The translations under genes were made by a program, and so were the position numbers. Below, piece after piece: positions 24,596 to 33,992 of a stretch of DNA of 64,000 bases. How positions within the stretch are numbered: the stretch's first letter is position 1; every line of letters starts with the position of its first letter. Source of the stretch: Paracoccaceae bacterium (GTDB lineage Bacteria > Pseudomonadota > Alphaproteobacteria > Rhodobacterales > Rhodobacteraceae); assembly GCA_014654775.1 (NCBI GenBank), contig JACVZW010000009.1, positions 44,165 through 108,164 of the forward strand. Direction: 5' to 3'. Below the pieces are notes generated by a model, which did not search any database, was not told where the DNA came from, and was given only the letters and a program-made list of their open reading frames with translations.

Positions 24596-25540
24596 TTATG
24601 GGTCATTTGCCAGCAGTTCACGCATTGCTTCGACTTCGGACCAGCGGTGGCGCAGGCGCGGGGGCAGATTTTCGGGCAGAGCAAGGGTCGTGGCGGCGGC
24701 GGCAAGGACCATGGGCAGGTCGGGCGCGGGGCGCGGGATCACCGGGGCCGCAGCGGGGGTCGGGCGTGGCGGCGGGGCACGGTCGGGCCGGGGTTCGGGC
24801 AAGTCGGAGGGGGCTGCGGCAAGCGTGTCTGGCGCGGGGGCGTCGGGCGCGGGCTCTTCGAGGCTGTCGAAGGGGGTTTCGCCTTCCCAGCCATCGGCGG
24901 GCGGCGCGGAGGCCAGCGCGATGAGGGGGGACCCGCCATGCGCGAGGATGCCGTCGAGTTCGGTTGGGATCGCGGTGAGAAGCGTGCCGCCTTCGGCGGC
25001 GGCCTCACCCCCCTCTTCCGGGGTAAAGCGGAAGGAAGAACGGGCGGCCATGACCTTTTCGAGATAGCGTTGTCCACGTTCGGGATCGGTGGAGTGATAG
25101 GCGGAGGCCGCCACTTCCCACGATCCGAGGCGGTTGTGCAGTTCGGTCATGAAGCGGGCGGCGTAGCGGGTGTTGCGGACCGGATCGATCATCTCTTCCG
25201 GCGAGGCGAAACCTGCGGAGTGCCATTTCCAGTTCAACTGCATACAGCCGATGTCGATATTGGTGACGCCACGGGCAAGCGCCTCGGCCAGATAGGCGAG
25301 CGCCTCTTCGCGGGTGTCGAAATACATTCCCTTGCCGCCTTCGTTCAGCGTCCAGGGCCAGGGCGCGATGCCGCCATTGCCCGTTCCGCGCCCAGCTTCG
25401 ACCAGTGAGATGGCGGGGAGAAGGCCGTCGGGGATGCCAGCTTCGGCCCCGGCCTCGGCGGCGAGGCGGGCGCAATCCTGCGCCGCGGCAAGGCCGGGGG
25501 CAAGGAGCGCGAGGCAGAGGGCAAGGGCACGGCGGATCAT
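24596..25540 (-). CDS. sltF: Flagellar lytic transglycosylase SltF
   Basis: This 314-aa exported protein has a signal peptide (about 1-20, ending LAAAQ) and an SLT-type domain. The catalytic Glu48 lies in ISLVEAG, and the conserved IDIGCMQLNWKWH follows. The Pro/Ala-rich C-terminus (about 185-314) has no recognised fold. In R. sphaeroides SltF opens the cell wall for the rod because FlgJ there lacks a muramidase domain, and the same is true here. It lies 38 bp downstream of flgL, so it probably belongs to the flg transcript. Confidence 0.85.
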   Translation of the reverse strand: MIRRALALCLALLAPGLAAAQDCARLAAEAGAEAGIPDGLLPAISLVEAGRGTGNGGIAPWPWTLNEGGKGMYFDTREEALAYLAEALARGVTNIDIGCMQLNWKWHSAGFASPEEMIDPVRNTRYAARFMTELHNRLGSWEVAASAYHSTDPERGQRYLEKVMAARSSFRFTPEEGGEAAAEGGTLLTAIPTELDGILAHGGSPLIALASAPPADGWEGETPFDSLEEPAPDAPAPDTLAAAPSDLPEPRPDRAPPPRPTPAAAPVIPRPAPDLPMVLAAAATTLALPENLPPRLRHRWSEVEAMRELLANDP

Positions 25541-25578
25541 GCCCGCCCTTCTGCAAGGGGCGGGCCAGATGCGCCGGA

Positions 25579-26850
25579 TCAGCGGATATAGTCGAAGAGG
25601 GTGGACCCGTTGATCTTGACGAAGGTCTGCTGCGATGCCTGTTCGGTGAGGAGGAGTTGCTGCACCCGTGTGATGGCGGCGGCGACGTCCAGATCCTCTA
25701 GCCCCGCGACGGCCTTGTCGACGCGCAGCTTGCGGTCGGCGAGGACGGCGGCGTGATCTTCGGCAAGGCGGCCCAGCGCACCCACCTCGGCCCGTTGGGC
25801 GGCGGCGTGGGTGACAGCATCGCCGAAGGCCCCGACGAGGCGGGTGGCAGAGATGGCATCGTTGCGCAAAAGGATGCCGCTGCGGATCGGCTGCAGCGAC
25901 TGGTCGAGGGCGACGAGGCTGGCGACGGGCGCGCGCGGGCTGTCGGGCTGCGAGAAGTTGGACAGGTGGATGTCGCCGATAGAGGAGAGGATGAAGCTTT
26001 GCCCATCCGGCGCGAGCGTCGCGGTGACACCCGTCTGGGGCGTGGCCGCGTTGATGGCGGCGAGCATGGAGTCGGGGGCGCCAGTCATCACCTCGGCCGA
26101 GATGCGGGTGCTGCCGTTGGGGCCGGTGAGATCGAAGCTGAGCGTCGCGGGGTTGCGGGTGGTGATGGGCGAAAAGAGGGCCTGCCCTGCGACCGTGCTG
26201 TCGGGGCGGGCGGTCTGCAGCGGTATGGTGAGCGAGGCGATGAGGTCATCCACCATTTCGAACAGGCTTTTCGCTTCGCCACTATCTGTCGGGACGGACA
26301 TAAAGACTTCGGACCCGTTCAGGCCCGTGGCCAGCGTGGCGGTTTCGGTGAGCCGGAGCGTCGGTCGGCCGCCATCGCCGCGATATTCGACGCCGTTCGG
26401 ACCATCGGTGAAGGGTTCGCCGCTGCCGAAGCCCGCGAAGAGGGGCAGGCCGAAGGTGTCGCGCGCATTCGCGACGGTGAGGAGCGAGGTGCGCAGCGAT
26501 TCCGCCTCGGACCGCAGACCGGCGAAGCCCTCTTCGGTCAGCGTGTCGTTGGCGGCCTGCAGCGAGATCTGCTGGAAGGCGCGGATGATGTTGCCAAGCT
26601 CTCCCATCTGGAGATCGGCCTGATCGAGGCGGTCGGTGGCGAGCTGCGCATTTTCGGTGAAGCGGTCGATCGCGCCGCGCTGTTCGGTGACGGCGGACAG
26701 CTTGGCCGCGCGCATCGGATCGGCCGAAGGGCGGGGGTCGTTCTTGCCGGAGGAGATCTGCGCCTGCAGGTCGGAGATTTCGCCCGAGAGGCGGTTGAAA
26801 TTCTCCATCGTGATCTTGCCGAAGAGGGCGTTGCCGATGCTGCCGGCCAT
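25579..26850 (-). CDS. flgL: Hook-filament junction protein FlgL
   Basis: This 423-aa flagellin-related protein (HAP3) links hook and filament together with FlgK. The N-terminal helix has LSGEISDLQAQISSGK and the C-terminal helix has VQQLLLTEQASQQTFVK, both typical of FlgL. The central part (about 130-340) is variable. It follows flgK by 23 bp and precedes sltF. Confidence 0.88.
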   Translation of the reverse strand: MAGSIGNALFGKITMENFNRLSGEISDLQAQISSGKNDPRPSADPMRAAKLSAVTEQRGAIDRFTENAQLATDRLDQADLQMGELGNIIRAFQQISLQAANDTLTEEGFAGLRSEAESLRTSLLTVANARDTFGLPLFAGFGSGEPFTDGPNGVEYRGDGGRPTLRLTETATLATGLNGSEVFMSVPTDSGEAKSLFEMVDDLIASLTIPLQTARPDSTVAGQALFSPITTRNPATLSFDLTGPNGSTRISAEVMTGAPDSMLAAINAATPQTGVTATLAPDGQSFILSSIGDIHLSNFSQPDSPRAPVASLVALDQSLQPIRSGILLRNDAISATRLVGAFGDAVTHAAAQRAEVGALGRLAEDHAAVLADRKLRVDKAVAGLEDLDVAAAITRVQQLLLTEQASQQTFVKINGSTLFDYIR

Positions 26851-26873
26851 AGGTTGGACCTTTCAGAAAAGGG

Positions 26874-29800
26874 TCAGAGCGAGGAGATGAGGGTATCGAA
26901 GAGTTCCTGCGCCACGCGCATGATCTGGGCGGCGGCGTTGTAGTTCTGTTGCAGTTCCAGAAGGCGGGCGGCCTCGGCATCCAGATCGACGGCGCCCTGT
27001 TCGGCATCGGCGCGGCGGATGGTGTCGTGGACAGCCTCGCGGGCCGAGACGCGCTGGCCTGCGGCGGCGGCGCGGGTGCCGACTTCGGATTGCAGGTTGG
27101 AGAGGATGGAGGCAAAGCCGCCCCGGCCCGTGGTGACATCGGCGAAGCGCAGGCCGAGGATGGCGTCGAGCGCGCGTCCGTCATTGCGGCCGTCGGTGTT
27201 GGGGGTAAGGCGGAAGCTGTCGCCCGTGGCCGGGTTGCCGGTGACTGAGATTGAAAGGCCGTCGATCACGGTGCCGCCCGTCGAATCGAGGACGCGGGTG
27301 CCGATGGAATGGCCCGTGGCGATGTCGAAGAGGCCGACGCGGTTGGCGGTGGCATCAAGGACGCGCAATTCGACAGAAGGTAGGATGCTGGGCGGCGGGC
27401 CTGCGGTGATGGAGCCTGCAAGGCGCAGGTTGCTGGCCCCGGTCATCACCACGATCAGGTCTTCGGGGGGCAGGTTGGTGAGGTTGATCCGCTGTCCAGC
27501 CAGCGAGGAGGTCGTGACGGGGATGTTTAGCGCGCTGCCGTTGGAGGACAGGGCGGTGAGGCTGGCCCCTGTGACCGAGACAGCGGCGCCGAGAGAGGAG
27601 AAGCCTGCGGCCTGTGCACCCGGCAGGATGCGGGCATTGGCCGAAGTGGCAGGGAGCAACAGGGTGATCGCGCCTGTACCATCGACAGAGGCTGTGCCGG
27701 GGAAGCCGGGGGGAAGGGTAACGGTCGGGCCGCCATTGACGGTGAGGGTGTAGAGGGTGCTGCCCACCTCGACCTGCATCGGCACCGGGTAGGGGCCGGT
27801 GGCGGGCTGGCCCGTCAGGCGCGACTGCGGCAGTTGCGCGGGGGCAAGGCCGAAAGCAGCGACGGAAGAGGTGTTGGGGATGGAGAGGAAGCCCGCCTCC
27901 GTGCTGCCGCCGTTGACGGTGAGTTGCAGGCGGTTGGAGGCATCGAAACTGGCCGAGAGGCGGCCGGTTTCCGGGCCGCTGACCTGCACGGCACCGCCTT
28001 GCATGCGCAGGACGTAATCCTGCCCGTCGAGGCGGACGATGGTGGAGGTGCCATCGGCGGGCAGGCTGCCGAGGGCTGCGCCGGAGAGGCTGGCAGTCGG
28101 CATGTCTTCGCGCAGGAGCGTGGCAAGGCCTGCGGCCACATCGGCGGCAGAGCTGGCCGCGCCAGTGGCGGTGTTGAAGGTGACGCTGCGCCCGCCCAAG
28201 GTGAGGCCGTAATCGGTGGGGCCGGCCAAGGCCCCGGTGGCGGCGGCGGTGGAGCCGTCGATGGCGGGATCGAAGGCGAAGGTGAGCGTGCGCCCTGCCC
28301 CGGCGGCAGTGGCGGTGGAGGTGACCAGCCCGCCCTGCAGGGCATCGGCGGTGGAGTCGATGCGGGTCGCGTCGATGGTGACGGTGAAGCCCTGCGACTG
28401 GGACAAGGTGACCTGACCGGACAGGCGCGCGGCATCCACCCCGGCCCCAAGGGTGACGCCTGCGGCAAGCGTCTGCCCGTTGGCCGTGGCCGGGGTCAGT
28501 GTGACCGTGCCTGCGCCGGCATGAGTGAGGTTGGTGATGCGCAGATCCGCGCCACCCGGGTGGGTGAGCAGGAGGCGCGTGCCATCGGGCGACAGTTGCG
28601 CCGCGACACCGGTGGAGCCTGTCAGGGCGTTGACCGACAGGAGCAGCGAATCCAGCCGACCGCCCGCGACATCGCCCGTCACGGTGAGTGGCGTGCCATT
28701 GCTGCCTTCAAGCAGGAAGGACACGCGCCCGTCACCCGCGACAGTGAGTTGGGCAGAGGTGGAGGCGCGCGCCTCGAGCCCCGGATAGATGTCGTTCATC
28801 ATCTGGGCGAGGCGCTGCGCGCTGCTGCCGGGGGGCAGGGTCAGCGGGATGGGCGATGCGCCGGGTTCTTCGAGAAGGATGCTGCGGGCGGGGGAGGCGG
28901 CTGCTTCGATCGAGCCCGACCACGTGACGGGGGCATGCGGGGCGAAGGTCGCGGTCTGCAGGCCGCTGGCCTGATCGCTGTTGAGCGTGAGGCCGCGATA
29001 GCCGACGCCGCCCGGTCCTTCGAGATAGTCGGTGACGTATTCCGCGCCGGGGAGGAAACCGTTCGCCTCGGTGAAGAGCAGCGCGATCTCGGCAGCGGAG
29101 AGGGGGGTGCCCGCGATCTGGCGGCCCTCGCGGGTGAAGATCTGCAGCGTGCCGCCCTGTGCCGCGCCGGGGGTGATGGCCGCCCCTGCGCCGTCAAGCG
29201 TGGCAGAGGTGATGTTGCCCGTGTTGCGCGACAAGGTCAGCGCGCCGTCGGTGCCTGCGGCGGCAAGGCCGAGGGAGGCGAAGGTTTCGCCCGCGCCGGT
29301 TTCGAACTGCCCGGAGGTCAGGGCGGCGGCGAGTTGCGCGACGGTCCAGCCCGCGGGGCGGGGGCCGCCCCCGGCCAGCGTGGTGAGGTTGAAGGTGTGG
29401 GGCGTGCCGTCCAGCGTGACGGTCAGGCTGCTGGTGCCATCGACGGCGGCATCGGCCAGCGCAAATTCGGCCGAGGATTGCGCGCCGAGGCTGGCGAAGC
29501 TGGCCGCTGTCGCGCCGGCGGGGATGTAGCCCACGACACCGGAGGACAGCAGCGTGACCGCGCCCGCCGCCGTGTTCGCGCCGGTGAGGAGGGTGGAAAG
29601 TTCCGGCACGGTCGGGGGGGCGACGGTTGTCGCCGCCATGGCAACGGAGCCGGAGCCGGTATTGCCCGGGGCGGGGGCCACGAGGGTGGCGACGGCGGCG
29701 GCAAGGCGTTCGGGCACTTCGGGCAGGAAGCGCATGTTGATCGCCAGTCCCGTCGTGGGGTTGAAGGTGAGGCGGTCGCCATTGGCGGGTTCGCCGTCGA

Positions 29801-30977
29801 TCTCAATCGTGACGCCGGGCAGGACGAGCAGGCGATCGGCGCTGCCCAGCACGGTGCCGCCTGCGTCTTCGGCGCGCCAGACGCCTGCGGCCTGATCGCG
29901 GATCAGGGTGATGGGGCCGGTTGTTGCCGGGCCCGTGGGCGTGATGACGGCGCGGGCATAGCCCTGATTGCCAGCGGCGCGGGTCATGGCCCAGCCATCG
30001 AGCGAGAACATATCGCCGCCGGGTGCCCCGGTCAGGTCGAGCCCTGCGGAATGGACGGCGTTCATTTCGCCCGCCATCTTGCGGGCAAGGGCGTCCACTT
30101 CTTGCAGGGCGGTGCCGATGGCGCCAAGCGCGATGGCATAGCCGCCCAAGCCACCTGTGCCGAGCATGCGGGTGTCGCGGGTGGTGCCTTCGCGATCGAT
30201 CGTCAGGGTGAGGTCGGTGGTGCCGGAGACGGAGAGGGTGGCAGGGCCACCCGGGCCGAGAAGGAGGGGGCCGCCGCCATCCACGCCCAGCGTGACGGTG
30301 GCGCGTCCGGCAGGATCGAGCGAGACGGAGATACCGATGTTTTCGGCCAGTTGCCCGAGCAGGCGGTCGCGTTCATCATGCAGCGGGTTAAGTGCGCCGA
30401 CATTGCCCGCGTTCGAGGTGAAACGAAGCTGGAGTTCGTGCAGATCGGCCAGATCGCGGGTGGCCTGTGCGGCGGCGGCCTCGGCGGCGTTGTAGGTGTC
30501 TTCGCGCAGGCGGATCAGACCCGCCGCGATGCCCTGAAAAGCGGAGGCAAGGGTATTGCCTGCCTCAAGCGTCACACGCCGCAGCGAGGTATCGGCAGGG
30601 GAGGCGGCAAGGCTGCCGACGGCGGCGAAGAAATCCTCGAGCGCGGCGTCGATGCCGCCCGTGCGCGGCAGCAGCACGGTTTCCACGGCGAGGGCCGCGT
30701 CGTGATGCACTTCGGCCGAGGAGAGATCAGCGGAGGCGGTGCGGAGCCGCTGGGCGAGCAATTCGTCAAAGGCGCGGCGGATCTGATCGATCTCCACCCC
30801 CTGCCCGCCGGTGGCAAGCGTGGTGACGGTGGTGCGCGCGCCGCCGATCTGTTCGGTGGTGACATCCCGGCGGCGATAGCCTTCGGTGTTCACGTTGGCG
30901 ATGTTCTCGCCCGTGACGCCCAGCGCGGTGCGATAGACACCGATCGCCGACTTGGCGATGTCCATGATGTTCGACAT
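26874..30977 (-). CDS. flgK: Hook-filament junction protein FlgK (very large)
   Basis: FlgK (HAP1) sits between hook and FlgL. The N-terminus has the rod/hook-type motif GVYRTALGVTGENIANVNTE, and the C-terminus has ARLLELQQNYNAAAQIMRVA. At 1367 aa it is well over twice the usual length of about 550. The extra is a Gly/Thr/Ala-rich, beta-strand-type central region (about 330-1200), presumably exposed at the surface. The reading frame is continuous, so this is not a fusion artefact. R. sphaeroides FlgK is, from memory, also unusually long. Confidence 0.93.
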   Translation of the reverse strand: MSNIMDIAKSAIGVYRTALGVTGENIANVNTEGYRRRDVTTEQIGGARTTVTTLATGGQGVEIDQIRRAFDELLAQRLRTASADLSSAEVHHDAALAVETVLLPRTGGIDAALEDFFAAVGSLAASPADTSLRRVTLEAGNTLASAFQGIAAGLIRLREDTYNAAEAAAAQATRDLADLHELQLRFTSNAGNVGALNPLHDERDRLLGQLAENIGISVSLDPAGRATVTLGVDGGGPLLLGPGGPATLSVSGTTDLTLTIDREGTTRDTRMLGTGGLGGYAIALGAIGTALQEVDALARKMAGEMNAVHSAGLDLTGAPGGDMFSLDGWAMTRAAGNQGYARAVITPTGPATTGPITLIRDQAAGVWRAEDAGGTVLGSADRLLVLPGVTIEIDGEPANGDRLTFNPTTGLAINMRFLPEVPERLAAAVATLVAPAPGNTGSGSVAMAATTVAPPTVPELSTLLTGANTAAGAVTLLSSGVVGYIPAGATAASFASLGAQSSAEFALADAAVDGTSSLTVTLDGTPHTFNLTTLAGGGPRPAGWTVAQLAAALTSGQFETGAGETFASLGLAAAGTDGALTLSRNTGNITSATLDGAGAAITPGAAQGGTLQIFTREGRQIAGTPLSAAEIALLFTEANGFLPGAEYVTDYLEGPGGVGYRGLTLNSDQASGLQTATFAPHAPVTWSGSIEAAASPARSILLEEPGASPIPLTLPPGSSAQRLAQMMNDIYPGLEARASTSAQLTVAGDGRVSFLLEGSNGTPLTVTGDVAGGRLDSLLLSVNALTGSTGVAAQLSPDGTRLLLTHPGGADLRITNLTHAGAGTVTLTPATANGQTLAAGVTLGAGVDAARLSGQVTLSQSQGFTVTIDATRIDSTADALQGGLVTSTATAAGAGRTLTFAFDPAIDGSTAAATGALAGPTDYGLTLGGRSVTFNTATGAASSAADVAAGLATLLREDMPTASLSGAALGSLPADGTSTIVRLDGQDYVLRMQGGAVQVSGPETGRLSASFDASNRLQLTVNGGSTEAGFLSIPNTSSVAAFGLAPAQLPQSRLTGQPATGPYPVPMQVEVGSTLYTLTVNGGPTVTLPPGFPGTASVDGTGAITLLLPATSANARILPGAQAAGFSSLGAAVSVTGASLTALSSNGSALNIPVTTSSLAGQRINLTNLPPEDLIVVMTGASNLRLAGSITAGPPPSILPSVELRVLDATANRVGLFDIATGHSIGTRVLDSTGGTVIDGLSISVTGNPATGDSFRLTPNTDGRNDGRALDAILGLRFADVTTGRGGFASILSNLQSEVGTRAAAAGQRVSAREAVHDTIRRADAEQGAVDLDAEAARLLELQQNYNAAAQIMRVAQELFDTLISSL

Positions 30978-31291
30978 CAGTCAGCCTTGTATGCGTTGGT
31001 GGCCGCCGAGGGCGAGACGAAGCGCGAGAATTGCCGTTCCACGGCATCGGCGATGCCAAAGCCGGTGCGGCCTGCGGAGGCGCGGGCGATTTCGGCATCA
31101 AAGAGGTCGCGCGTCTTGTCGACGGCGCTGCTGCCCATGATGTCTTCGCCCAACGAGCTGGCGCGGGCGGATTTGAGGAAGAGGCCGAGGAAAAGCTCCT
31201 CGAACCCTTCGGCGGCCTTGCGCAGTTCGGCCTGCTGGTCCTTTAGCGGCGGGGTCAGCGAGACGGGGGTGGAGATGGGTTTGAAGTCCAT
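30977..31291 (-). CDS. flgJ: Rod-capping protein FlgJ, muramidase-less form
   Basis: This 104-aa protein matches only the N-terminal rod-cap domain of FlgJ (KAAEGFEELFLGLFLKSAR). The C-terminal peptidoglycan hydrolase domain of enteric FlgJ (about 316 aa) is absent, as in other alphaproteobacteria. SltF, encoded a few genes away, probably supplies that activity. Its stop overlaps the flgK start (TGATG). Confidence 0.88.
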   Translation of the reverse strand: MDFKPISTPVSLTPPLKDQQAELRKAAEGFEELFLGLFLKSARASSLGEDIMGSSAVDKTRDLFDAEIARASAGRTGFGIADAVERQFSRFVSPSAATNAYKAD

Positions 31292-31292
31292 G

Positions 31293-32411
31293 TCAGATCA
31301 CCACGAGTTCGGCTCGAAGAGCGCCCGCTTCGCGCAGCGCTTCGAGGATGGCGACAAGGTCGGAGGGAGAGGCGCCGACGGCGTTGATCGCGTCGACGAG
31401 AGAGGTCAGTGAGACGCCGGGATCGAAGACGAAGGCGCGGTTGGCCTCTTCGGTGGCGGTGATGGTGCTGTCGGGCGTGACGGTGGTTTCACCGGGGACA
31501 ACGACGGTACCGTCGCCGTTCACGACGGTCGCGCTTTGATTCACCTGCGGGTCTTCGGAGATGGAGACGGTGAGCGAGCCATGGGTGATGGCGGCGGGGG
31601 TCACGCGGACATGGCCGCCGATGACGACGGTGCCGGTGCGGGAATTGACCACGACACGGGCGGCGGGGGCATCGGGGGTGACCTCGATATTCTCGAGCAT
31701 CCCCATGAAGGTGACGCGCTGGTTCGGATCGTAGGGTGCGCGGACGGCAACGGATGTGCCGTCGAGCGCGGTGGCGATGTCGGGACCGAACACCTCGTTG
31801 ATGGCCTTGGCGACGGCGGCGGCGGTGGAGAAGTCGGGGCGGTTCAGGTTGAGGACGAGCGAGTCGGTGTCCTGAAAGGGGGCATCAACGGCGCGTTCGA
31901 CGGTGCCGCCGCGCGGGATGCGGCCCACTGTCGGAACATTGACGGTGAGGGAGGAGCCGTCCTGCCCTTCGACACCCAGACCGCCGACGATGAGATTGCC
32001 TTGTGCGATGGCGTAGATTTCGCCATCCGCGCCCATGAGGGGCGTCATCAGCAGCGTGCCGCCCTTGAGCGACTTGGCCGAGCCGACGGTGGAGACGGTG
32101 ACGTCGAGCACCTGCCCTTCCTTCATGAAGGGGGCCAGTTCGGCGGTGACCATGACGGCGGCGGCATTGCGGGCGTTTAGGTCGGAAGCCTCGACCGTAA
32201 GGCCGAGGCGGGAGATAAGCGATTGCAGCGACTGGAGCGTGAGGCCGGAATTGCCGTCACCGCTGCCCGACAGACCCACGACGACGCCATAGCCCACAAG
32301 CGGGTTCGACCGGACCCCGGCCACCGAGGTGATGTCCTTCAGCCGGTCGGCGCTGGCCGGGGGGGCCAGCGCGACGAGCAGAAGCAGGGTGACGAGGGCG
32401 AAGCGGATCAC
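31293..32411 (-). CDS. flgI: Flagellar P-ring protein FlgI
   Basis: FlgI builds the periplasmic P ring around the rod. The 372-aa protein has a signal peptide (about 1-21, ending PPASA) and the family-typical mature start [20 protein letters not shown]. The C-terminus [22 protein letters not shown] is also typical. It overlaps flgH by 4 bp and precedes flgJ by 1 bp. FlgA, its chaperone, is not in the window. Confidence 0.96.
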   Translation of the reverse strand: MIRFALVTLLLLVALAPPASADRLKDITSVAGVRSNPLVGYGVVVGLSGSGDGNSGLTLQSLQSLISRLGLTVEASDLNARNAAAVMVTAELAPFMKEGQVLDVTVSTVGSAKSLKGGTLLMTPLMGADGEIYAIAQGNLIVGGLGVEGQDGSSLTVNVPTVGRIPRGGTVERAVDAPFQDTDSLVLNLNRPDFSTAAAVAKAINEVFGPDIATALDGTSVAVRAPYDPNQRVTFMGMLENIEVTPDAPAARVVVNSRTGTVVIGGHVRVTPAAITHGSLTVSISEDPQVNQSATVVNGDGTVVVPGETTVTPDSTITATEEANRAFVFDPGVSLTSLVDAINAVGASPSDLVAILEALREAGALRAELVVI

Positions 32412-33073
32412 AGCGGCGACACCGCATCAAGGCCGCGGCGCAGCCAGCCCGGGCGCGCGGTGTCATGCACCGAGCCTGCGCCGACATATTTGATCGAGGC
32501 ATGGGCGATGCGGTCGGAGGCGACCACGTTCTGGGCGTTGATGTCCTCGGGGCGGACGACGCCCGTGAGGCGGACATATTCGTTGCCGTTGTTCAGGGTC
32601 AGGCGCTTTTGGCCCATGATTTCGAGCTGCCCGCCGGGCAGGACGCGGACGACCTGCACGGAAAGACGGCCGGTGAGCGAGTTCGACTGCTGCGCCTGCC
32701 CGCGACCGGCGAAGGACTGGTCGGTGCCGTTCTCGAGCACCCCGTCATCAAGGCCGAGGGTCAGGATATCGGGCATGTCGAGCGAATAGTCGTTGGAGCG
32801 CGAGCCCGAGGCGGATTGCGTCTTTGACGCCTGGAAGCGTTCGGTGAATTGCACGGTGAGGATGTCGCCCACCCGCGCCGCGCGGCGGTCCGAGGCGAAG
32901 AGGCCCGCCGACGAGGCGGTGTAGATGCCGCCCGTGGGCAGGGCATCGCTGTCGGTATAGGCCAGTTCCGGGTAGACCGGGGCGTAGGCTTCGCTTTCCT
33001 TTTCCTCGATATAGGTGGGCGTGCAGGCCGCAGCGGCGAGGATCAGGCAAAGGGCGAGAGGAGCGGATTTCAT
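32408..33073 (-). CDS. flgH: Flagellar L-ring lipoprotein FlgH
   Basis: FlgH forms the outer-membrane L ring. The 221-aa protein has a lipoprotein signal with lipobox LAAAAC, so Cys17 would be lipidated. The conserved region [18 protein letters not shown] and the C-terminal [14 protein letters not shown] are characteristic. It overlaps flgI and follows flgG by 9 bp. Confidence 0.95.
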   Translation of the reverse strand: MKSAPLALCLILAAAACTPTYIEEKESEAYAPVYPELAYTDSDALPTGGIYTASSAGLFASDRRAARVGDILTVQFTERFQASKTQSASGSRSNDYSLDMPDILTLGLDDGVLENGTDQSFAGRGQAQQSNSLTGRLSVQVVRVLPGGQLEIMGQKRLTLNNGNEYVRLTGVVRPEDINAQNVVASDRIAHASIKYVGAGSVHDTARPGWLRRGLDAVSPL

Positions 33074-33082
33074 CGGTCAGCC

Positions 33083-33871
33083 TCAGAGATTGTTGGACAG
33101 GAAGCGCATCATTTCGTCGGATGCGGAGATGGTTTTGGAGTTCACTTCGTAGGCGCGCTGCGTCTCGATCATGTCGACCAGTTCCTGAACGACATTGACG
33201 TTCGAGGATTCGAGCGTGCCCTGCACCAGCTTGCCCATGCCATCGGCATAGGGGTTGCCGACGATGGCGGGGCCGGAGGCGGCGGTTTCGACGAGGAAGT
33301 TCTCGCCGATGGGTTCAAGGCCGCGCGGGTTGGAGAAGGTGGCCAGCGTGATTTGACCGATTTCCTGCGGTTCAATCTCGCCCGGCAGGGTGACGTTGAC
33401 GATCCCGTCGCCTGAGATTGAAACGGAGAGGGCACCGTCGGGGATCTGCATTTCGGGCTGCACGACATAGCCCGAGGCGGTGGTCAGCGTGCCTTCGGCA
33501 TTGCGCGAGAGGGTGCCGTCTCGGGTGTAGCCGATGCGGCCATCGGGGAGCAGGACCTGAAAGAAACCCTGCCCGTCGATCGCCACGTCGAAGGCGTTGT
33601 CGGTGGTGACGAGGCTGCCTTGGGTGTAGAGCTTTTCCGTATTCACCACGCGGACCCCGGTGCCGACGGCGAGCGGCGTGGTCAGCTGCGTGCCTTCGGA
33701 GGTGGGGGACCCGGCGGGGCGGATGTTCTGATAAAGCAGGGTTTCGAAATTCGCGCGGTCGCGCTTGAACCCCGTGGTGTTCACGTTCGCCAGGTTGTTG
33801 GCGATGACCTGCATCCGGGTCTGCTGGGCATCCAGCCCGGTTTTGGCCACGTGCATCGCATCGGTTGTCAT
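33083..33871 (-). CDS. flgG: Distal rod protein FlgG
   Basis: The 262-aa distal rod subunit starts at MTTDAMHVAKTGLDAQ (ATG at 33871), the family's usual N-terminus; the ORF-track start 9 bp upstream adds MPQ and is unlikely. The rod motif ANNLANVNTTGFKRDRANF and the C-terminal ELVDMIETQRAYEVNSK are present. An AAAGG site lies upstream. A sigma-54 promoter occurs in the unusual 121-bp gap before it. Confidence 0.95.
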   Translation of the reverse strand: MTTDAMHVAKTGLDAQQTRMQVIANNLANVNTTGFKRDRANFETLLYQNIRPAGSPTSEGTQLTTPLAVGTGVRVVNTEKLYTQGSLVTTDNAFDVAIDGQGFFQVLLPDGRIGYTRDGTLSRNAEGTLTTASGYVVQPEMQIPDGALSVSISGDGIVNVTLPGEIEPQEIGQITLATFSNPRGLEPIGENFLVETAASGPAIVGNPYADGMGKLVQGTLESSNVNVVQELVDMIETQRAYEVNSKTISASDEMMRFLSNNL

Positions 33872-33908
33872 CTGGGGCACCTTTGGATGTGTCTGTCATC
33901 CTGTCTGG

Positions 33909-33924
33909 TGCAAGGGGCGTGCCA
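33909..33924 (-). promoter_or_regulatory. Internal sigma-54 promoter before flgG
   Basis: On the minus strand, TGGCACGCCCCTTGCA is a perfect match to TGGCAC-N5-TTGCA. It lies in the 121-bp gap between flgF and flgG, about 38 bp before the flgG ATG. It would let flgGHIJKL be transcribed independently of flgBCDEF. Confidence 0.8.
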
Positions 33925-33992
33925 TCCCCGGTTGCGATGCGCGCGAATTCAGGGCCTTGGCCGAGAGCGGGCCAGGGGACCATGCGCCAAGA

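Noticed and set aside
25552-25567. Sigma-54-like TGGCCCGCCCCTTGCA on the minus strand before sltF
   Set aside because: Transcription would start at about the first base of the sltF ATG, leaving out its GAAGGG ribosome-binding site. The match is probably chance.
27834-31412. 1192-aa plus-strand ORF
   Set aside because: It is the antisense shadow of flgK and flgJ in high-GC DNA. Its translation is low-complexity Gly/Arg/Ala with no domain.
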